Origin: AC-37 sp035275105
GTDB lineage: Bacteria > Actinomycetota > Thermoleophilia > Solirubrobacterales > Thermoleophilaceae
Direction: 5' to 3'
Assembly (NCBI GenBank): GCA_035275105.1
Contig: DATENL010000179.1
Span: 1 to 64,000, forward strand
Length of the DNA: 64,000 nt
A program made the position numbers and the translations under genes. A model generated the notes under the pieces. That model searched no databases, was not told the DNA's origin, and was given only the letters and a program-made list of their open reading frames with translations. Each line of letters opens with the position of its first letter. Within the stretch, counting starts at the first letter, position 1. This document shows positions 44,942 to 53,125 of this stretch, piece by piece.

Positions 44942-45781
44942 CTATGCAGCTACGGCATCTGCGTAGGCGCGCAGGAATTGCGCAAGGTGCTCCCGTGTCT
45001 CGTCCGCAACCGACGGGATTCCCTCCGTGTAGCGCGTGCTCACGACCTTACGTGTCGGTCGTCCATCGGACAAGGCCGCGGCGACGCCACGAATGATCCC
45101 TGCGCGCCGAAGGAAGAATGCCTCGTCGGGAGTGAAGAAGCTCAGCATCTCTCGTGGAGGAACGGCGAGCTCTCCGTCGGTCACCGGTGCAGGCAGCAGA
45201 CGCCAGATCCGCTCGCTGAGACCTCTGTGTTCGGAAAGCACCGGCGCATCGCGGTACACGGTCAAGGACACGCGCTGTAGGTACCGCTGCACGAAGGACC
45301 CCTCGAGGTCCGACATACCCGCCACTTCCTTCGGTAGCCATACGAGATTCGGGACGAAGGAATACGTGAGTGGGTTTCGGGCGGCGGCCTCCTGCGAGCT
45401 AGTCTTGCGCCAAAGGTGAGCCGCGACGAAACCGGTTCCGACTCGTCTTGCGCGATAAAGCCGGAAGGAACTCGCGACGGTGAGGCTTCGCGGCACGCCC
45501 TTCACGAGACTGTTGTCATCCCGGAAGTAACCCTCTCGGTCGGGCGAGCCCCACTGATCGGGTATGCCGGCAGCTCTATCTCCACGGGAGTACGGATCAC
45601 GTCGCGCGTATGGAACGAGGAGGGGAAGACGCTGATAGATCTCCGGAGAGAGCCAGACTCCAAGCCTGGAGACCAATCCCGCGGCGAGTACCCTGAACAG
45701 CTCGGGATCGACATCGTGTAGGTCGCGCTGCAGGTAGTGATACAGAAGGTTCCGCGTGTCAATCTTACGCCCGGAGGCCAT
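44942..45781 (-). CDS. Unknown protein, possibly HNH-like nuclease
   Basis: A 279-aa soluble protein from ATG 45781, transcribed against the restriction operon. A conserved-looking core reads YFRDDNSLVKGVPRSL, GFVAAHLWRK (His122), and NPLTYSFVPNLVWLPKEVAG (Asn145). His followed about 20 residues later by an Asn before a hydrophobic patch resembles a beta-beta-alpha-metal (HNH-type) site, but I cannot place the family. Basic residues are plentiful. It may be an additional restriction-type nuclease of the island. Convergent with the alpha-CTD gene, leaving a 193-nt gap with nothing recognisable. Confidence 0.5.
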   Translation of the reverse strand: MASGRKIDTRNLLYHYLQRDLHDVDPELFRVLAAGLVSRLGVWLSPEIYQRLPLLVPYARRDPYSRGDRAAGIPDQWGSPDREGYFRDDNSLVKGVPRSLTVASSFRLYRARRVGTGFVAAHLWRKTSSQEAAARNPLTYSFVPNLVWLPKEVAGMSDLEGSFVQRYLQRVSLTVYRDAPVLSEHRGLSERIWRLLPAPVTDGELAVPPREMLSFFTPDEAFFLRRAGIIRGVAAALSDGRPTRKVVSTRYTEGIPSVADETREHLAQFLRAYADAVAA

Positions 45782-45918
45782 GCCTGAACGCTAGCGGTGC
45801 TCGGGGCCGTTGCGGAGTCGAGACATCGTCGTGTTTAGTGCCCCGTGCAGGTCGGTCAGAGCTTGTCTCGGCTCGAGCAAGCTTGACCTGACGTACATTG
45901 GGGCATACCGTCCGCGCG

Positions 45919-46953
45919 ATGGCGACACACGATTCAGGGAGCAGCCAAGTTGGTGCCCTCTCGGCGCTGTCATCGTGGCTGCTCGCGGTCGAGCTGACCG
46001 ACCGCACGGAGGACTGCGAGCGGGCGGGACGGATGCGCGTGGTCGCCGCCGATAAGGCGAAGGCGATTCGGGAGGCCTTCGACATTGACGTCGAAGGCGA
46101 AGAGGGCGTCGACGACGTTCTGAACTCTGTGGGGCTAGAAGCACGCGGCCTCGTGCTAGTGGACCTTCTGGCGGCGGACCCATTTCTCCCACACCAACTG
46201 AGATACGACGATGGAATCTGGGAGCCTGCCATTGAGGCGGTGGCTTCGAGATTTGAACTAGGGGCGGATTTCGGACGGCGCCTGATCGAAGCGTGGCGCG
46301 ACGTCGACGGGATGCACGCTGGCCTCGGCCGCGGGCACGTCATCATCGGCAGCCTCGCTGGGGTTGCGATGATTGGACTAACGGTCTTCACCCTGGGTGG
46401 CGGCCCAGCATTAGTCGGCGGTATCGGGACCGGCCTGTCGGGCGCGGCCGCGACCGCGCACGGGCTCGCCCTGCTGGGCGGGACGACGGGCCTCTTCGGA
46501 ATGGCCGGCGGAACCATCGTTTTGGCCGTCGCGCCCGCGGCGCTCGCTGCGGGCAGCGTCTCCGTAGGCGCCTCGCTGCTGCGCTCGATTCCAGTCGGCG
46601 AGCTAGAACGCCAGGTCCGAAGTGCGCAAGTGAGTCTCGAGGCGGTTTACGAGCGCGAGTCGACGAAGGCGGCAGGGACCGAGGCTGGGTTGCGCGCGAT
46701 TGAGGCGGACCTCGAACAGCGTCTTACCGACGAACACGTGCGCAGTGATCCCGGGTCTGAACCGATCGAGGCGATCGAACGGGCACTCACAACAACCCGC
46801 AGCGCCATCGACTGGATTGAGCATCCGAGCGCCTGGCAGGAACGCATCGTCTACGGCAGGGCGAAGCATGTGGCGAAGGACTGGGCCGCTACGGCCGCAG
46901 ACGACGCCAAACGGGCCGCCCGCGAAGCGGCGGGCCGCCTGCGTGGTGAATGA
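45919..46953 (+). CDS. Gly/Ala-rich membrane protein of unknown function
   Basis: A 344-aa protein from ATG 45919 (TTG 45898 is an alternative). An acidic helical N-terminal domain (1-135) leads into an almost uninterrupted hydrophobic stretch (141-222), rich in Gly and Ala with glycine-zipper spacing, enough for three or four membrane helices. A charged coiled-coil-like C-terminal region ends in Lys/Arg/Ala-rich sequence. I do not recognise the family. Such membrane modules act as pore-forming effectors in some conflict systems, which is only a guess here. It stands alone near the integrase end of the island. Confidence 0.6.
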   Translation: MATHDSGSSQVGALSALSSWLLAVELTDRTEDCERAGRMRVVAADKAKAIREAFDIDVEGEEGVDDVLNSVGLEARGLVLVDLLAADPFLPHQLRYDDGIWEPAIEAVASRFELGADFGRRLIEAWRDVDGMHAGLGRGHVIIGSLAGVAMIGLTVFTLGGGPALVGGIGTGLSGAAATAHGLALLGGTTGLFGMAGGTIVLAVAPAALAAGSVSVGASLLRSIPVGELERQVRSAQVSLEAVYERESTKAAGTEAGLRAIEADLEQRLTDEHVRSDPGSEPIEAIERALTTTRSAIDWIEHPSAWQERIVYGRAKHVAKDWAATAADDAKRAAREAAGRLRGE

Positions 46954-47188
46954 GTTCGGCGCAGGCTCAGCGCTTTCGCGGCGGGTTGACGAGGAACTCC
47001 GACTGAGCACAGTAGGTCGAACCACGGGTGGTAGCTACAGTCCGAAGGTTGGGAGCTTCGAGTGATACAGCCATCGAACAGTGGCCCAATGCAGGGGCGT
47101 CCCACGCTCCTGCAGCATGAGCGCCGAAACAGCGGCGCACCGGTCCCACCGCTCTCGGTCCGCTTCGCCCACGACATATGGCGGATAG

Positions 47189-48367
47189 CTACTCGGCTTG
47201 TCCATCTCGGGCCGTAGCTTCGAGATAACGGTCCAAGAGGCGCGCTGACCGAGCCTCGTTTCCAGCGAAAAGATGGCCATAGCGGTCGAGGGTGATCGTG
47301 ATCGACGCGTGCCCCATGTAGGTCGACAGGGCCTTCGGGTTGATCCCCGCGTCGATGGCAAGCGCGGCGAATGTGTGGCGGCACTCGTGCAGGCAGATCG
47401 GCCGAAGACCGAGCTCGGCCCAGTGGCGCTTCGCGCGCGCGGCGAGTGTCGGCGGGTCGAATGGCCGCTTGCCGGTCGCCGAGAACACGAGCCCGCTCCC
47501 GCTGCGTCCCTGCAGCAGCCGCAGCCCAAGCAGCTCGATCCGGAGGACGTCGGGCAACGGGACCGTTCGGACGCCGGAGCGGCTCTTCGGGAGGATCGGG
47601 CCGTCGACTCGGTCCCAAGCCTGCTCGACCCGAATCAGCCGGCCCTCGAAGTCGACGTCCTGCCAGCGGAGCCCGCGCAACTCGCCGCGGCGAAGGCCGG
47701 CGTAGATCGCCGTTGCCCACACGGCGCGGTCGTTAGGCGCGAGTGCGGCGAGCAGCGCGGTCGCCTCGGCTGGACGTGCGACGCGCTCGCGGCGCCTACG
47801 GTCGGCCGGAAGCTCGAGTCTCAGTGTCGGATTGATGCTGACCTCGTCGCGCGCTACGGCGCGTCGGAAGACCGCCCGTACCGGCAGGATCGCGTTTCGC
47901 ACGGAGCTCGGGGCGAGCCCCTCGGCGACGAGCTCATCGACGAGGTCCTGAACCGTGTTGCGGCTGATCGATGACAGTCGCATGTGGCCGATCCGCGGCA
48001 GGACCTTCGTCTTCAGCGCCCCCTCATAGCTGCGGACGGCCGAGCCCTTGTATGGGGTACCGCTCCGCGTGCGGATCAGGCCGGCGCGTGCAGCCTCGAG
48101 CCACGCGTGCGAAGCCTCTGCCAGCGTCGTCTTGACCGGCGCGCGTACGGTGCCGCGACTGAGGACAACCTGCATTTCGCTGCGCCAGCGGCGCGCCTCA
48201 GCGACCGTCGCGAAGGTCCGGCGAATTGGCTTTCGGTCGCGGACGCTCCAGGTCGACGCCTGGAATGTCGGCCGGCAGATGCATGCCGGTCCCACGCTCG
48301 ACTGGCAGGGTCGGGAATGGCGCGCGACGATGCCGGGCGGCGTGGAAGGGATCCCTCGGGGAGGCAT
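47189..48367 (-). CDS. int: Tyrosine recombinase/integrase of the island
   Basis: A 392-aa integrase from ATG 48367 (an extension to 48418 is possible). An N-terminal arm-type DNA-binding segment (TFQASTWSVRDRKPIRRTF) is followed by a SAM-like core-binding domain. The catalytic domain follows with Arg226 (AGLRRGEL), Lys261, His327-x-x-Arg330 (HECRHTFA), His353 (MGHASITITL) and Tyr363 (DRYGHLF). All catalytic residues are intact, so the island may still be mobile. The gene is close to the 3' end of tRNA-Sec, as expected for an element that integrates there. Confidence 0.93.
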   Translation of the reverse strand: MPPRGIPSTPPGIVARHSRPCQSSVGPACICRPTFQASTWSVRDRKPIRRTFATVAEARRWRSEMQVVLSRGTVRAPVKTTLAEASHAWLEAARAGLIRTRSGTPYKGSAVRSYEGALKTKVLPRIGHMRLSSISRNTVQDLVDELVAEGLAPSSVRNAILPVRAVFRRAVARDEVSINPTLRLELPADRRRRERVARPAEATALLAALAPNDRAVWATAIYAGLRRGELRGLRWQDVDFEGRLIRVEQAWDRVDGPILPKSRSGVRTVPLPDVLRIELLGLRLLQGRSGSGLVFSATGKRPFDPPTLAARAKRHWAELGLRPICLHECRHTFAALAIDAGINPKALSTYMGHASITITLDRYGHLFAGNEARSARLLDRYLEATARDGQAE

Positions 48368-48491
48368 GACGCCACATTCGCTCTGTGGGGGCAGAACATC
48401 AAGTTCGCGCTCCGACACGGCCTCGTCTGGGGCTCAGGAGGCCGGGAACGCCCGATGTGGGACTCGCCCGAAAGCGAGGGACAATGAAGGG

Positions 48492-49007
48492 ATGAGGAAG
48501 GCAGAGCGAATCCGCCGCGACTTCGACATCGTCTTCGCGTGGCTGCGCGGGCTGACCTACCGCAGGATCTCCCAGGTCTACGGGATCTCGGAGCGGCAGG
48601 TCAAGCGGATCGTCGCGAAGCACCGTGAGGAGCAGGGCACGGTCGACCACTGGGCCGAGGCGCTCGACCGCGTCGACGCCGAGTTCGAGCACCTCGACGC
48701 GGCGATCGCCGATCTCGCGCTCATAAGGCTGAACACGAATAGCGACGCGATCAGGATCAAGGCGATAACCCACCAGACGCAGCTCATGCAGCGCCGCGTC
48801 GACCTGCTGCTGGCCATAGGCGCTCTTCCTAGGAAGCCACGGCCGGTTCTCGACGCGCCCGCGGGCCTTCCGGACATCGTGTGGGACTACTGCCGGAAGC
48901 ACGGGCTGTCGGTGCGGGATTCGGAGGAGTTGCTCGATGCCCTTCTGGCGTGGGCGCAGCGCGACTGGGGCGAACTTCACCCCCGGGGGGATGACATCGC
49001 TGCCTAG
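48492..49007 (+). CDS. HTH DNA-binding protein, possible excisionase/regulator
   Basis: A 171-aa protein from ATG 48492, divergent from the integrase. The N-terminal helix-turn-helix is LTYRRISQVYGISERQVKRI (residues 21-40). A long amphipathic helical segment (about 60-115) and an acidic C-terminus follow. It resembles small terminase-subunit or resolvase-type HTH proteins, but no further family can be named. Its position between integrase and attachment site suggests a directionality factor or repressor of int. This is inference only. Confidence 0.6.
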   Translation: MRKAERIRRDFDIVFAWLRGLTYRRISQVYGISERQVKRIVAKHREEQGTVDHWAEALDRVDAEFEHLDAAIADLALIRLNTNSDAIRIKAITHQTQLMQRRVDLLLAIGALPRKPRPVLDAPAGLPDIVWDYCRKHGLSVRDSEELLDALLAWAQRDWGELHPRGDDIAA

Positions 49008-49180
49008 GAAAGAAATGTCCCCTAGTTCGACACAGTTCGAACACGAGGCTGGCGCGCGATGGTCGCGCGACAGTGCGATGGGCGGGGAGTAGCGGGACCG
49101 AAGGAAGCGCGCATCCGCAGGGTCAGAGGCTGGGCGGTCGAGCGACCCGCGGAGAACCGCGCGACGTGCAGCGGATTCCC

Positions 49181-49251
49181 CCCACGGAGCGGCGATGGAA
49201 TCGAACCATCCAAGCGGGGGGCTGCCCCGCCCTGCCGGTTTTGAAGACCGG
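49181..49251 (-). repeat. attR: 3' half of intact tRNA-Sec
   Basis: These 71 bp are identical to 18453-18523 and lie within the intact tRNA-Sec gene, from the anticodon stem to just past the 3' end. The island occupies the sequence on the tRNA 3' side. Identity ends exactly where the anticodon stem meets the D arm, so recombination probably occurs in the anticodon or variable region. Confidence 0.93.
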
Positions 49252-49277
49252 ATGGGCCACCAGACCCCTGCCGCTCC
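49185..49277 (-). tRNA. selC: tRNA-Sec (anticodon UCA)
   Basis: A 93-nt cloverleaf on the minus strand. It has an 8-bp acceptor stem GGAGCGGC/GCCGCTCC with discriminator G, anticodon stem CCGGT/ACCGG with loop CTTCAAA (anticodon TCA), a long variable arm GCGGGG/CCCCGC, and T arm GATGG-TTCGATT-CCATC. The 8-bp acceptor stem, long variable arm and UCA anticodon are diagnostic of selenocysteine tRNA. CCA is not encoded. The gene is intact and is the island's integration target. No selA, selB or selD lies in the window. Confidence 0.93.
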
Positions 49278-49470
49278 GGGACGAAGACTAAGTCGCCCGG
49301 TCCGGCGCGTCGCAGGAATGCGCTTCACCCGATCGTGGGAATTGAGTGGCGAAATTGGCGCGTCTGGGTTAGTGTCGACCGCGCGGCCACGGACGGCGGC
49401 ACAACGGGCACGGAGCCACGCCGCCAGGCGACGCCCTCAAAGCCTCGAACCTCTCTGGGAGGACTCGCAA

Positions 49471-50001
49471 ATGATGTCCCGCACCGGCCGCGGGTCGATG
49501 ACCCCTGCCGCCAAGACAGGCGCCCGCCGCGCCATTTCCATCGTCGGCTTCGCCGCCGTCCTCGCCGCGCTCGCGGGGTGCGGCTCGGGCGTCGACGTGG
49601 CCCGCACGCTCGACAACCAGGAGCAGATCCGGCAGGCCCGCGCTGACGGCGCGACGGCCGAGCGGATCAAGCAGCTCCAGCGCCAGCTCCGGGAGCAGAA
49701 GGGCTCGGGCGGCTCCGACGCGCCAGGGCCGAGCGGCGACTCGCCCGGCGGATCCGGCATCCCGGGCACCCCCGGACCGCTCGCCGGGAGCAGGGCCTGC
49801 GGCGACGGCGTGACGGCGGGACCCAACACCACTTGCGCGTTCGCGCGCAACGTGCGCGACGACTACTGGCGGCTCGGCGGCGGGGACATCTCGGTCTCGT
49901 CGTACAGCTCGGCGCTCGGCCGGGACGTGACGATGTCGTGCCACTCCGGGACCACGCACACGTGCACCGGGGGCAACAACGCCAGCGTCTATTTCCCGTA
50001 G
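49471..50001 (+). CDS. Small secreted lipoprotein with conserved Cys-rich C-terminus
   Basis: A 176-aa lipoprotein. ATG 49471 has GGGAGGA at the right distance (49457-49463). The lipobox LAALAGC gives the lipid-anchored Cys. A short coiled segment (RIKQLQRQLREQ) and a Gly/Pro-rich linker lead to a C-terminal domain with four Cys (CGDGVTAGPNTTCAFARNV to the CHSG and CTGG motifs). This pattern is common in actinobacterial exported proteins of unknown function. Its 3' end overlaps the probable start of the amidase gene. Confidence 0.75.
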   Translation: MMSRTGRGSMTPAAKTGARRAISIVGFAAVLAALAGCGSGVDVARTLDNQEQIRQARADGATAERIKQLQRQLREQKGSGGSDAPGPSGDSPGGSGIPGTPGPLAGSRACGDGVTAGPNTTCAFARNVRDDYWRLGGGDISVSSYSSALGRDVTMSCHSGTTHTCTGGNNASVYFP

Positions 50002-50782
50002 GCGCGTCGCGGCGGCGCTGCTCGCGGCGCTCGCCATCGCGGGGTGCGGGTCGGGGGCGGCCCCTGAGCACGACGTCGTCGGCCTCGACCCGTCCTCGGG
50101 CGACCTCACCCGCGCCCGCCTGGCGGCGCGCGAGCGCCGGCTGAAGCGGGAGCTCGCCGAGCGGCGCGCGGCGCGCCGGGACCGGGCGCCCGTGGTGGGC
50201 GCCGCCGGAAAGCCAGCGATTCGCCAGATGCCGATCCCCTTCCCCGAGCGGCGGCGAGAGGAGATGGTCGCGTACGCCCAGCGCCACTACGGGCTCTCGA
50301 CATACCAGCTGCGCGACCCGAAGGTGATCGTCGAGCACTACACCGCGTCGGCCGACGCGCGCTCGGCGTTCAACACCTTCGCGGCGGACGTGCCCGACAG
50401 CGAGCTCCACGAGTTGCCCGGCACGTGCGCGCACTTCGTGATCGACACCGACGGGACGATCTACCAGCTCGTTCCGCTGACGACGATGTGCCGCCACACG
50501 GTCGGCCTCAACTACACGTCGATCGGGATCGAGCACGCCGGCTTCTCGGACGCCGAGATCCTCGGCAACGAGGAGCAGATGGCCGCGTCCCTGAAGCTCA
50601 CGAGCTGGCTGATGTGCAGCTACGGCATCGCGACGAAGGACGTGATCGGGCACAACGAGAGCCTCTCGTCTCCGTACCACCGCGAGCGGGTGGCGAGCCT
50701 GCGCACGCAGACCCACGGCGACTGGACGCGCGAAGACATGGACGTCTACCGCCGCCGCCTGGGCCAGCACGGCTGCGGCTGA
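49991..50782 (+). CDS. Lipoprotein peptidoglycan-recognition amidase (N-acetylmuramoyl-L-alanine amidase type)
   Basis: 263 aa if started at 49991. The amidase_2 core has VEHYTAS, CRHTVGLNYTSIGIEHAG and VIGHNESLSS. These supply His zinc ligands of the family that cuts the lactyl-amide bond between MurNAc and the stem peptide. The first in-frame GTG (50192) would leave the protein without an export signal. The frame upstream encodes RRRVAAALLAALAIAGC, a perfect lipoprotein signal. The only start upstream of it in that frame is ATT 49991, so a rare ATT start coupled to the preceding gene is proposed. Confidence 0.7.
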   Translation: MSRRRVAAALLAALAIAGCGSGAAPEHDVVGLDPSSGDLTRARLAARERRLKRELAERRAARRDRAPVVGAAGKPAIRQMPIPFPERRREEMVAYAQRHYGLSTYQLRDPKVIVEHYTASADARSAFNTFAADVPDSELHELPGTCAHFVIDTDGTIYQLVPLTTMCRHTVGLNYTSIGIEHAGFSDAEILGNEEQMAASLKLTSWLMCSYGIATKDVIGHNESLSSPYHRERVASLRTQTHGDWTREDMDVYRRRLGQHGCG

Positions 50783-50785
50783 CGT

Positions 50786-50812
50786 GAAGCAGGGGGCCTG
50801 GCCCCCTGTTTC
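50786..50812. terminator. Hairpin terminator after amidase gene
   Basis: An 11-bp stem (GAAGCAGGGGG with CCCCCTGTTTC, one G-T pair) closes a 5-nt CCTGG loop directly after the amidase stop. Three T follow within the stem, and there is no long T-tract. Confidence 0.65.
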
Positions 50813-50852
50813 AACCTCCCAACCCATCCGGGCCGTCGGAGTTGGAAGGGGT

Positions 50853-51509
50853 ATGAGACTCCACAGACTCGCGGTCGCCGCCTCCGCCGCGGCCGCCATA
50901 ACGATCCCGGCGCAGGCCCTGGCCGCGCCACCCAGCCCGCACCAGCTTTCGATCGCGGCCCAGCCGAACCCCGTCGTGTTCGGCAAGCCGGTGGCGATCA
51001 CCGGGAAGCTGACCGGGGACGACAGCGCGGGCGAGGACGTCACCCTCCGCGAGGACCCGTTCCCGTTCGGCAACTTCAACAACCTCGGGTCGACGAACAC
51101 GGCCGCGGACGGCACCTACAAGTTCACGGCCACGCCGACCGTCAACACGAAGTACCAGGCCACCGCCAAGTCGAAGTCGCCGGCCACCAGCCCTGAGCTG
51201 ACCGTGACGGTCGCCACGCGCGTCGGCCTCGTCGTGAGCGACACGACCCCCAAGGTCGGCCAGACGGTCACGTTCAAGGGCCGGGTCTATCCGCCGCACG
51301 ACGGGCAGAACGTCCTGCTCCAGCGCAAGGCCAAGACCGGTTGGAAGACCGTCGCCACGATCAAGCTGGTCGACGCCGGCGACACGTTCTCGTTCTACAG
51401 CCGCAAGCGCACCGTGAACACGAACGGCGCGTTCCGCGTGATCAAGCCGGCCGACTCCGACCACGCACGCGGGCTGAGCCCCAAGCGCACCCTGACTGTC
51501 CACGGCTAA
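50853..51509 (+). CDS. Secreted Ig-like beta-sandwich protein
   Basis: A 218-aa protein from ATG 50853, preceded by GGAAGGGG. A signal peptide (residues 1-25, ending ALA) is followed by two beta-sandwich-like repeats. The first begins LSIAAQPNPVVFGKPVAITG and the second VGLVVSDTTPKVGQTVTFKG. This is the pattern of actinobacterial Ig-like or surface repeats. No catalytic motif is visible. It is flanked by the upstream terminator and by the hairpin at 51518-51554, so it appears to be a single-gene unit. Confidence 0.72.
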   Translation: MRLHRLAVAASAAAAITIPAQALAAPPSPHQLSIAAQPNPVVFGKPVAITGKLTGDDSAGEDVTLREDPFPFGNFNNLGSTNTAADGTYKFTATPTVNTKYQATAKSKSPATSPELTVTVATRVGLVVSDTTPKVGQTVTFKGRVYPPHDGQNVLLQRKAKTGWKTVATIKLVDAGDTFSFYSRKRTVNTNGAFRVIKPADSDHARGLSPKRTLTVHG

Positions 51510-51517
51510 AGACCCGT

Positions 51518-51554
51518 TTACGCACGCCTGCTAGTTACCAGCGGGCGTGCGTAA
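51518..51554 (+). promoter_or_regulatory. Hairpin enclosing the sulfatase start codon
   Basis: A 15-bp stem (left arm 51518-51532, right arm 51540-51554, one T-G wobble) closes a 7-nt loop 8 nt after the preceding stop. The right arm contains the GTG start (51547) of the sulfatase gene. It may be a terminator of the upstream gene, an element that hides the start, or both; no T-tract follows. Confidence 0.55.
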
Positions 51555-53082
51555 CCGAACCTCCGCCCTCGCGGCCGTCGCCGCGCTCCTCGCGCTGCTC
51601 GCCGGCTGCGACTCAGACGATGGGCAGAAGCCGCGCGCCCGCGCGCGCCCCGAGCCGCCGGCGCCGGTCGAGCTCGCGCCGGAGAAGCGGCCCGCCGACC
51701 CGCGGCCGAACATCGTGTTCGTGCTCACCGACGACCTGTCGTGGAACCTCGTCGAGCACATGCCGAACGTGAAGCGGCTCCAGCGACGGGGCGTCACGTT
51801 CAGCCACTACTTCGTCACCGACTCGCTCTGCTGCCCCTCGCGCGCCTCGATCCTCACCGGGCGGCTCCCGCACAACACGAAGATCTTCACGAACACTCCC
51901 CCCGACGGCGGCTTCCGCAAGTTCCGCCGCCGCGGCGAGGAGCGCTTCACGTTCGCGACCGCCCTCCGGCGCGCCGGCTACGCCACGGCGATGATGGGCA
52001 AGTACATGAACGGCTACATGCCGCTCCTCCAGCGGCGCATGGGCTTCGACCCCTACGTGCCGCCCGGTTGGAGCGAGTGGGACGTGGCCGGCAACGGCTA
52101 CCGGGAGTACGACTACGCGCTGAACGAGAACGGCACGATCGTGCAGTACGGACACGAGCCGGAGGACTACATGACAGACGTCCTGGCGGAGAAGGGGGTC
52201 GACTTCATCGGGGAGGAGGCGCGGGCCGGGAGGCCGTTCCTGCTCGAGCTGTCGACCTTCGCTCCGCACGCGCCGTTCACGCCCGCCCCGCGCGACCGCG
52301 GCCGGTTCAACCACCTGAGGGCGCCGCGAACGCCTGCCTTCAACCGCAGGAACGTGCTCCCGCCCACCTGGCTCGACGTCCGGCGCAAGGTGCCGCCGCT
52401 TGGAATCGAGCTGGTGGACCGGGCATTCCGAAAGCGGGTGCGCTCGGTTCAGGCGGTGGACCGGATGCTCGGGCGCGTCCAGGACGCGCTGAAGGACGCC
52501 GGCGTCGCGCGCAAGACCTACGTGATCTTCAGCTCCGACAACGGCTTCCACCTGGGCGACCACCGGCTCCTCCCCGGCAAGCTGACGGCCTTCGACAGCG
52601 ACATCCGGGTGCCGCTCGTGGTGGCCGGCCCCGACGTGCCGAAGGGGCGCACGGTCAAGAAGCTCGCGGCGAACATCGACCTCGCGCCGACCTTCGCCGG
52701 CCTGGCGCGGACACGCATGACCGGGCCCGTGGACGGTCGCAGCCTGGCGCGGCTCTTCCACGGCAACGCGCCGGGGCGCTGGCGCCGCGGAGTGCTGATC
52801 GAGCACGTCGGGCCGGTGAACGGGCGCGACGACCCCGATGCCCCGCGCGCCGGCGTGGCCAACCCGCCGAGCTACGAGGCGGTGCGCACCGCCGGCGAGC
52901 TCTACGTCGAGTACGAGACGGGCGAGGCGGAGTACTACGACCTGAGGCGCGACCCGTTCCAGCTCGACAACCGCATCGACCTCGTGCCCGAGCACAGGAT
53001 CATCCGCCTGCACTCGATCCTGCGGCGCCTCGCGAGGTGCCGCCGCGGACACGAGTGCTCGGCCTCGGCGAGGCGCGGATGA
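51547..53082 (+). CDS. Lipoprotein sulfatase (type I, Cys-type FGly)
   Basis: A 511-aa protein. Its lipoprotein signal and lipobox (ALLALLAGC) require the GTG start at 51547; no other start precedes the signal. The sulfatase signature CCPSRASILTGR carries the Cys that is oxidised to formylglycine. PNIVFVLTDDLSWN supplies the paired Asp metal ligands, and YVIFSSDNGFHLGDH is the second metal-site motif. It should hydrolyse sulfate esters at the cell surface. It lies directly before two arylsulfotransferase paralogues, suggesting coordinated organosulfate turnover. It needs a formylglycine-generating enzyme encoded elsewhere. Confidence 0.88.
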   Translation: MRNRTSALAAVAALLALLAGCDSDDGQKPRARARPEPPAPVELAPEKRPADPRPNIVFVLTDDLSWNLVEHMPNVKRLQRRGVTFSHYFVTDSLCCPSRASILTGRLPHNTKIFTNTPPDGGFRKFRRRGEERFTFATALRRAGYATAMMGKYMNGYMPLLQRRMGFDPYVPPGWSEWDVAGNGYREYDYALNENGTIVQYGHEPEDYMTDVLAEKGVDFIGEEARAGRPFLLELSTFAPHAPFTPAPRDRGRFNHLRAPRTPAFNRRNVLPPTWLDVRRKVPPLGIELVDRAFRKRVRSVQAVDRMLGRVQDALKDAGVARKTYVIFSSDNGFHLGDHRLLPGKLTAFDSDIRVPLVVAGPDVPKGRTVKKLAANIDLAPTFAGLARTRMTGPVDGRSLARLFHGNAPGRWRRGVLIEHVGPVNGRDDPDAPRAGVANPPSYEAVRTAGELYVEYETGEAEYYDLRRDPFQLDNRIDLVPEHRIIRLHSILRRLARCRRGHECSASARRG

Positions 53083-53125
53083 GCGCGCCAGGCTCCGAGC
53101 CACCGAACCTTTCGGACACCCGCCC

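Larger units (their letters stand above)
18453..49251. mobile_element. Integrative defence island inserted in the tRNA-Sec gene (about 30.8 kb)
   Basis: The element is bounded by perfect 71-bp direct repeats (18453-18523 and 49181-49251) corresponding to the 3' half of the selenocysteine tRNA. A tyrosine integrase lies next to the intact tRNA end, the usual layout of tRNA-targeted integrative elements. The cargo is three long operons of defence-type genes plus a few singletons. There are no capsid, tail, terminase large-subunit, replication or conjugation genes. Third codon positions inside, notably at 25.6-31 kb, carry visibly more A/T than in the flanking chromosome. A decayed third att-like sequence at 25401-25460 suggests two elements accreted. 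Confidence 0.9.

Noticed and set aside
46954..47188. Small genes between the membrane protein and integrase
   Set aside because: Only short Arg/Ser-rich frames without starts or motifs; the region is an intergenic gap between convergent genes.
18453..49251. Prophage or conjugative element
   Set aside because: No capsid, portal, large terminase, tail, relaxase or type IV secretion genes; only integrase, HTH and defence cargo.
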